A stretch of 64,000 nt of DNA from Ambrosia x helenae. Taxonomy: Eukaryota; Streptophyta; Magnoliopsida; Asterales; Asteraceae. Below the pieces are notes generated by a model, which saw nothing but the letters and a program-made list of their open reading frames with translations, ran no database searches and was not told the DNA's origin. The stretch lies in contig CM061233.1 of the NCBI GenBank assembly GCA_030844895.1, forward strand, positions 50,149,453 through 50,213,452. Direction: 5' to 3'. A program made the translations under genes and the position numbers. Below, one piece after another: positions 58,060 to 64,000 of the stretch (the stretch's first letter is position 1; the number at the start of each line of letters is the position of its first letter).

Positions 58060-60352
58060 TCAGTCTTGTTTTTCTTTAATACCATTAGCTTTTAAAAGAT
58101 AATCAAATCTGGATTTGTCAAAAGCTTTGGTAAAAAGATCTACGCGTTGGTAATCAGTGTGGATTTTGACCATATCGATCAACTCTTTAGCATAACAATC
58201 ACGGATAAAATGATATTTAATCCGGATATGTTTAGCCTTTGAGTGATTTACTAAGTCTTTTGTTAATGCGATTGCGGCTTCATTATCACAGTAAATAGGG
58301 GTTTTAAGAAATTGCAAACCGTAATCCACCATCTGTTGTTGGATCCAAAGAACCTGTGAGCAGCAGTTCGATGCTGAAACGTATTCTGCTTCACATGTGG
58401 ATAGTGCAACTGCGGTCTGTTTCTTGCATTGCCAGGTCACGAGCCTGCTCCCCATAAACTGACATCCAGCCGTTGTGGATTTGCTGTCTTTGTCACAGCC
58501 GCCCCAATCTGCATCACTAAAAGCGATTAGGTCAAAATTATCATCATGAGGGTACCAAAGTCCTTTCGATGGACAACCCTTCAGATATCTAAGGATACGC
58601 TTGACAGTTGCAAGATGACTTTGTTTCGGCTTCGACTGATATTGTGCACAAAGACATATTGCAAACATTATATCCGGTCTTGACGCGGTGAGATACATCA
58701 GAGATCCGACGATTGCTCTGTATGTAAATGGATCAGTCAGCTCCCCCTTAGCGTCAACTCCAATCCCGTGATTAGGTTGTATCGGGGTATCCATCGGCTT
58801 CGAATCATCCATCTGGAATCGGCTCAAGACTTCAGAAACATATTTTGTTTGGTGAATAAAGATCCCCATTGGTCTTTGCTCCACCTGCAAGCCTAGGAAA
58901 AACTGCATTTCTCCCATTGCGCTCATTTCGAACTTTTCCTGCATAACTTTTTCAAATTCCCTGCACAGAAGTTCATTAGTAGACCTGAAAATAATATCAT
59001 CAACATAAATTTGCACAAGAAGCAAGTCATCTCCTGCTCGTTTCGTGAACAGTGTGCAGTCTACCAATCCGCGTTTGAATCCCTTCGAGAGAAGATACGT
59101 GCTCAGCTCCTCATACCATTGTCTCGGAGCTTGGTGCAACCCGTAGAGAGCTTTGTTTAAGACATAAACTTCATCCCGGTGAATAGGGTCCTCAAAGCCT
59201 GGTGGTTGACCTATGTAAACTTCCTCTTTGACCACACCATAAAGAAATGCGCTCTTTACATCCATCTGATACACCTTGAATTTCTTCCAGGATGCAAACG
59301 CTAGAAACATTCGTATAGCTTCCAGGCGTGCAACAGGTGCATAGATTTCATTGTAGTCAATTCCCTCAACTTGATGAAAACCTTGAACAACCAAACGAGC
59401 TTTGTTTCTCACTATAACTCCTCTATCATCCTTTTTACACTTAAAAACCCATTTGGTTCCGATCTTCTTTCTTCCCGGGGGCAAATCTGTCAGCGTCCAT
59501 ACTCCAAGTTTCTGAAATTGTAACAACTCTTCTTGCATTGCTTCCACCCAGGCATCATCCAAAAGAGCTTCCTTGTACGTCCGCGGCTCTACCTGCGAAA
59601 CATAACAAGCGAAAGACCAGTCATTTTGAAAACCAGATTTTTGTATTTTGGAATATAAAGCAAGATTGCCAATATTCTCTGGTGCTTGAGCATTTCTCAA
59701 TTGCCCTCTTGTCATAACGCTGCTACCAGGATCACCAATAACCTGTTCAAGCGGGTGTATCCGATGTATCCGAGATTCCGGATAATCAGGTACTTGCACT
59801 CCCGTTTGAGTCGTCAAATTCTCTGTAGAAACCAGATCATTACCCACATTCGATGTTGAAGCATCAGTTGTAGTTGGGTTCACTGGTGGTGTCACTGTAG
59901 CATTGTCCAGAATAGCTTCACTTGTAGCATCATCGTCTTCATCTTCTGATTCCGATGAATTAAGCGTTGTTGAAGCTTCTTGGAACACTTCTTCTTCCAT
60001 CACAGGAGCAGTGGTATCATTAGAAGCTGCTTGAGGATTTACAGTGATCGGACGCACTAACAGTGAAGTCACTGCGTTTTCGACCTCGTAATATAAACGG
60101 AGTACAGCTTCTTCAACCATGCTATCTAGATTGAATGATTCAAAGAAGTCTTTGTAATGAAACATCTAGTCTGGACCGCCTCCCTGTACATTTTGAGTGT
60201 ATCTTTGTACTTCGACGTTAGCCCACTCCTCGACTTTTCTAGTTCTTTTGTTGAATACCCTTTTTAGTGGGGTTGCATATCCAACAAAATAACCTTCTTC
60301 AGCCTTTGGTGCGAACTTCTCCGAAGGATTAAGCATTGTACACGTGGCTCCA
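58060..60352 (-). pseudogene. pol: RT and RNase H (and end of integrase) of the minus-strand SIRE
   Basis: 701 codons open from 60165 to 58060: acidic linker, RT with WVEAMQEEL, MDVKSAFLYG and YVDDIIF, RNase H with FSDADWGG and YCDNEAAIALT, ending in KEKQD. One TAG near 60164-60166 replaces the Trp codon of GGPDWMF; the part upstream of it (60352-60167) has TCTMLNPSEKFAPKAEEGYF. The frame continues at 62810 beyond the solo LTR. Apart from this stop the RT-RNase H part looks intact, so this copy is younger than the plus-strand one. Confidence 0.92.
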
Positions 60353-60528
60353 TGTAACATTACGCGTTAATACTTGTACTTTATCATAAAAACGTCAAAT
60401 TCCATTATCATTGTTCGTATTTAAATTATTATTGTGGCCTTTTTAGAACCCTAACACTATACTATTTATATATAATACACATATATATATATATATAGAT
60501 TTATTTCAAAAAATAATAATAAATAAAT

Positions 60529-60600
60529 GCTGGGGCCGGGATTCGAACCCGAGCCCTCAGCCGGGTCACAAGCACAACTCACACCACCACCTGGGCTGGA
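60529..60600 (-). repeat. tRNA-like segment in the solo LTR
   Basis: On the minus strand CAGCCCAGGTGGTGG (A-box-like) and GGTTCGAATCCC (consensus B box) end in CCGGCCCCAGC. It corresponds to 7491-7560 in the other solo LTR. Confidence 0.5.
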
Positions 60601-61204
60601 CACACCTATTGTTTTAATTCCAACTCACAATAAATATAACACGAGCCTTAGATATTCACAGTTGACTTGGAAAGTCAACTGTGGCAGCGTGATACCATAA
60701 TCATCTCAATCAAACGTGATTATTAACCTCAATTTGGTATGAATGCACGATGTCCGGCCTTATACGCATTGAACCCACGATCAATCATCCTCAATTTATT
60801 CCAATTTTAGCCAATTATACGTGTGTGTATTCAAACCAAGGTCAAACATACCAATTCGAGGATCCAGACAATACCACTATAAATTGGACATCACCTCACC
60901 TCCTCAACTCGCTGAATTCCCTCTCTCAAACCTCAATTTCTGTTAATTATCCAACAATTGACGCATACGTTTTCATTTTGACCTTTCTGCGTTGACCAAT
61001 CGTTTGCATTCAAATCGTGTTTGTAAGTTATATTTTTCGTATGGGTTTTGATCTTCGGCATACACAAAACATTAACCCTAAGGTTAATTGGGTTAATGTT
61101 GTGTGAATTGCCCAATTGGAAAAAACTAGGGCTCGTATACACGAATTGGGGAAGAACACGATTTTGTATGTGTGTTATATTTTAAATGAACTGATACCAA
61201 ACAC

Positions 61205-61280
61205 AACCACTGGTCAGGACCAAGTGGTTGTGCCTGGTGGCTTTTGAACCGGCCACGCGGGTTTGATCCTCGGCAGCAAC
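61205..61280 (+). repeat. Second tRNA-like segment in the solo LTR, degraded
   Basis: GGACCAAGTGGTTGTG and GGGTTTGATCCTCGGC match the A- and B-box regions of 6818-6898, with changes in the B box. Confidence 0.4.
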
Positions 61281-62809
61281 ACTCTTTTCTTTTGTTTTTG
61301 TTTTCTTTAAAAACAAACAAACTTATATACATATATATTTCTTTATATTTTTAAAATTCATTTTTAAATACCAAAACCCTTTTAAAAAATTCTACAAAAA
61401 TTATTTTGTGTTAATCTAATGAAAAAGTTTAACATACAATTTTTAGTTTTCAAAAATTTATTTATTTAATATATATAATAAATAATTCAAGTTTATTCTA
61501 TTTTATTTATAAAATTCTATAAAAATATCAAAACGATCTTATAAATTTCCACAAAAATTATTCTGAGTTTTTATAACAATAAACTTTTCTGAAATAATTT
61601 TTATTTCTGAAAAATCTTTTTTTTAATATGTTTAATCAATTTTTGTTAGTTTTAATCATAATTAAATCATAATAAATTCATTTTTCAATATTTTGGCACC
61701 AAAATTTTATATAAATTATTTCTGATTATTAGGAACAGAAATATAATTTTTAAACTAATAATTCTATAATTTTAGTATTTTTAAATATTTAAGTTAAAAT
61801 TTTGACAATTTGAAATAAATAAAATTAATATTCTATTTTAAAGAAAATAATTTTATAAAAAATATTTTTATACTTTAAACTCATTATTGTGACCATCTTT
61901 GATTTAAATTTTATAAAAAGACTTTTGATTATTTATTTATCAAATTTCTCTCAATTATCAAAGCATTTTAATTATTAATCAAACGAGCACTTATCCCCAA
62001 TTCGAAGCCCTAGAATATAATTGTAGACTAGATAGACTTAGACATATTTATTACCTTGATTATAGGGTAATACTTTGCATTGTTTGGGCAACACACTACT
62101 CTATTTTTCAAGAGATATAACATTTTGCTAAGGTGAGTTTTACATAGCCCCTTTCTATTTATCACTGTTTTTGGGGTGAAACATGTTACAACATTCTATA
62201 TGCAATTCAATCATCAAAGTGTCTATGTGTTTTTCTATGTTGCATTATGTCTTGAACATGACTAGGGTAAGCACAATTCTAGCATAATCATTAACATTGA
62301 TCAGCCGACGGTATACATTGATAGATCTATTGGACTAACAATCCCACCCGGATACGTGCCTCCTACAAAGGTAGCGTGGGTGTTTGTTATCGCAACATAA
62401 ACGAGTGAACCATGAGCGTATGGGATGTACCACAATACAACAGTCACAAGGGTTGATTATGCACTCGATTTACTTCTAGTATGTTTTCACATATGGACTA
62501 GACTTGCCATGACACTTGAATTGCACAACATTTTTATTCAATTATCAAAACCTATGTAACTCTCACCAACTTTTGTTGACCCAAAAATATTTTCAACTTA
62601 ACATGTTTCAGGTTCTACTTGCTTGAAGATTTGAATTAATGCTTGAAGATGTGTGCATAGTATTATTCAGTTTGATGTACGAATTCTCGTAGAACAATTG
62701 TATGTAATTTATTTAAATCATTTAATGAAATTTATTATTTACCATGAGCTACTGAACAATCATCAATACGTGACACCTCGATGTTTCCGCCATCGGTTGG
62801 GGTGTTACA

Positions 62810-63958
62810 CTCCAAACGGTTCTAGATACTCTAGATTCGGCTTTCGTCGGTTCAACAGCTCATAAGAAGTTTTGCCAAACTTCTTCACTGTTAAAACACG
62901 ATTTAGAGTGTAACATGCTGCGTAAATTGCTTCGTTCCAGAACATGACTGGAAGATTTGAGTCCGCAAGCATTGTTCTCGCCGTTTCGATTAGAGTCCTG
63001 TTCTTCCGTTCCGCGACACCGTTCTGCTGGGGTGTATACGGAGCGTTGTATTCGTGATGAATTCCCTTGTTTTCACAAAGATCATCCATCTGAGCGTTTT
63101 TGAACTTCGTCCCATTATCACTCCGGATTCGTTTGATCTTTAGACCATAGATATTCTCCAGACGAGTAAACAGAACTTTCAAGTTATCAAACATGTCGCT
63201 TTTCTGGTGTAAGCACATAACCCATGAGAATCTTGAATAATCGTCAGTCACCACAAGACAGTACAATTCCCCAGCATGACTTTTACGCTTGACTGAACCA
63301 AATAAGTCCATGTGCAAACACTCAAGCGGTAGTTCAATGGAATTGACTTTCTTTGGTCTATGGGTCTGTTTGTGCGGTTTTCCCTTTTTACAACTAATAC
63401 ACTTGTCATTCAAATGGAAATGTTTCACATTAACTCCAGTGACAAGTTCATTCTTTACCAACAGGTTCATCTTTCTCAAATGAATGTGTCTCATTCTCCT
63501 ATGCCACATGATAGATTCTTTTTCTGTAGCCTTAGAAAGGAAACACGTGACTTGGCCATGGGTGGTCATAGCTTTGGACATATCGAGAATATACAAATTG
63601 TTTACTCTCGGTGCCTTTAGCATCACCCACTCTTTTGGAAGTTCAAAACCCGGTTTCAGGAGAGGTAGCAAGATTTGTCGTCAAAATAAACAGAGAATTG
63701 CTTATCACAGATTTGGCTGACACTGAGTAGATTGTAATCTATCTGTTTCAGATACGATATCCGCTCAAATGTCACTACCCCGTTGCTAACACTACCCTCC
63801 ATCGTAATGTAGCCTCCTTTATTTCCTGCAAACGCTACGTAACCTCCATTTATGTTCTTGATATCAAAAACTAGCGTGAGATCCCCTGTCATGTGGCCAG
63901 AAGCTCCACTGTCAACAATCCATAGGCTGCTAACAGGGCCAGCTGGAGCTCCCTGCAC
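62810..63958 (-). pseudogene. pol: Protease and integrase of the minus-strand SIRE
   Basis: Protease region WIVDSGASGHMTGD (about 63920). A frameshift near 63660 (DDKSCYLS) separates it from 63671-62805, which carries MWHRRMRHIHLRKM and CISCKKGK (HHCC), LHMDLFGSV (Asp), IRSDNGTKFKN (Asp, with Lys replacing the usual Glu of GTEFKN) and TPQQNGVAERKN (catalytic Glu). Integrase runs into the solo LTR at 62809. Confidence 0.9.
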
Positions 63959-64000
63959 ATATCAAGTAAAGCAATTAGATCTTTCGGGGGACCCAAGCCT
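63959..64000 (-). pseudogene. gag: End of SIRE gag (runs off the window)
   Basis: It matches 47985-48030 of the plus-strand SIRE in reverse (AGGCTTGGGTCCCCCGAAAGA). The rest of gag and the 5' LTR lie beyond the window. Confidence 0.65.

Larger units (their letters stand above)
60353..62809. mobile_element. Solo LTR (TGTAACACC family), 2457 bp, reverse of 5249-7731
   Basis: On the plus strand it starts TGTAACATTACGCG and ends GGGGTGTTACA, flanked by a perfect 5-bp duplication CTCCA (60348-60352, 62810-62814). It matches the reverse of 5249-7731 over its length, including the AT-rich middle (61300-61990) and two tRNA-like segments. Its transcriptional orientation is plus. It splits the minus SIRE integrase-RT region. 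Confidence 0.88.
57813..64000 (-). mobile_element. SIRE-type copia element, minus strand, upstream portion (runs off the window)
   Basis: It contains spacer 58059-57813, RNase H and RT (60352-58060), a solo LTR (60353-62809), then integrase and protease (62810-63958). The left portion of the same element is probably 42527-45095. Gag and the 5' LTR lie beyond 64000. The sequence is close to the plus-strand SIRE but less broken. Confidence 0.85.

Noticed and set aside
60750..60995. 81-aa ORF in the solo LTR
   Set aside because: Lies in LTR sequence, has no domain, and I see no matching ORF in the other copy at 5249-7731.

Overview
The window looks like repeat-rich nuclear DNA of a flowering plant. 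Nearly all of it is nested LTR retrotransposons of the Ty3 chromovirus and Ty1/copia SIRE types, most of them decayed. The Gag, Pol and extra-ORF styles suggest Asteraceae, but this is an inference from family resemblance and not proven by the sequence. I see no intact single-copy cellular gene, no rRNA gene and no CRISPR array. The only host-gene-like items are a broken RPA1-like (replication protein A large subunit) pseudogene on the minus strand at 21.1-22.4 kb and an unrecognised coiled-coil reading frame split by a 13.2-kb insertion (19-622 and 13841-14560).

Layout, left to right. (1) 1-622: left part of the unrecognised ORF. (2) 623-13835: a complete Tekay/Del-like Ty3 element on the plus strand, with long near-identical LTRs, an initiator-Met PBS, a gag carrying a frame-preserving intron, and a pol with one stop codon. 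A 2.5-kb solo LTR (5249-7731) sits inside its protease region with a perfect 5-bp target duplication. (3) 13841-14560: right part of the unrecognised ORF. (4) 14568-20702: a non-coding element with two 777-bp LTRs, oriented on the minus strand, holding an array of covarying hairpins. (5) 21103-22407: RPA1-like pseudogene. (6) 22618-34083: a second, 5'-truncated Ty3 chromovirus on the minus strand, interrupted by a 5-kb non-autonomous LTR element (26236-31220). (7) 34084-41990: an AT-rich tandem array with a ~2.28-kb higher-order period. (8) 42031-64000: SIRE-type copia elements nested in each other. A minus-strand SIRE (42527-45095 plus 57813-64000) appears to have been invaded by a plus-strand SIRE (45100-57812). 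A second 2.5-kb solo LTR (60353-62809) interrupts the minus pol.

The SIRE elements carry a large extra reading frame between pol and the 3' LTR, called ORF-X here. It is present in two diverged copies. It encodes a protein of about 1190 residues with a coiled coil, an acidic tract and a conserved C-terminal domain. I see no signal peptide or membrane segment. A splice-acceptor-like site and a U3-like TATA block precede it. ORF-X, the hairpin array and the intron in gag are the most unusual signals in the window.
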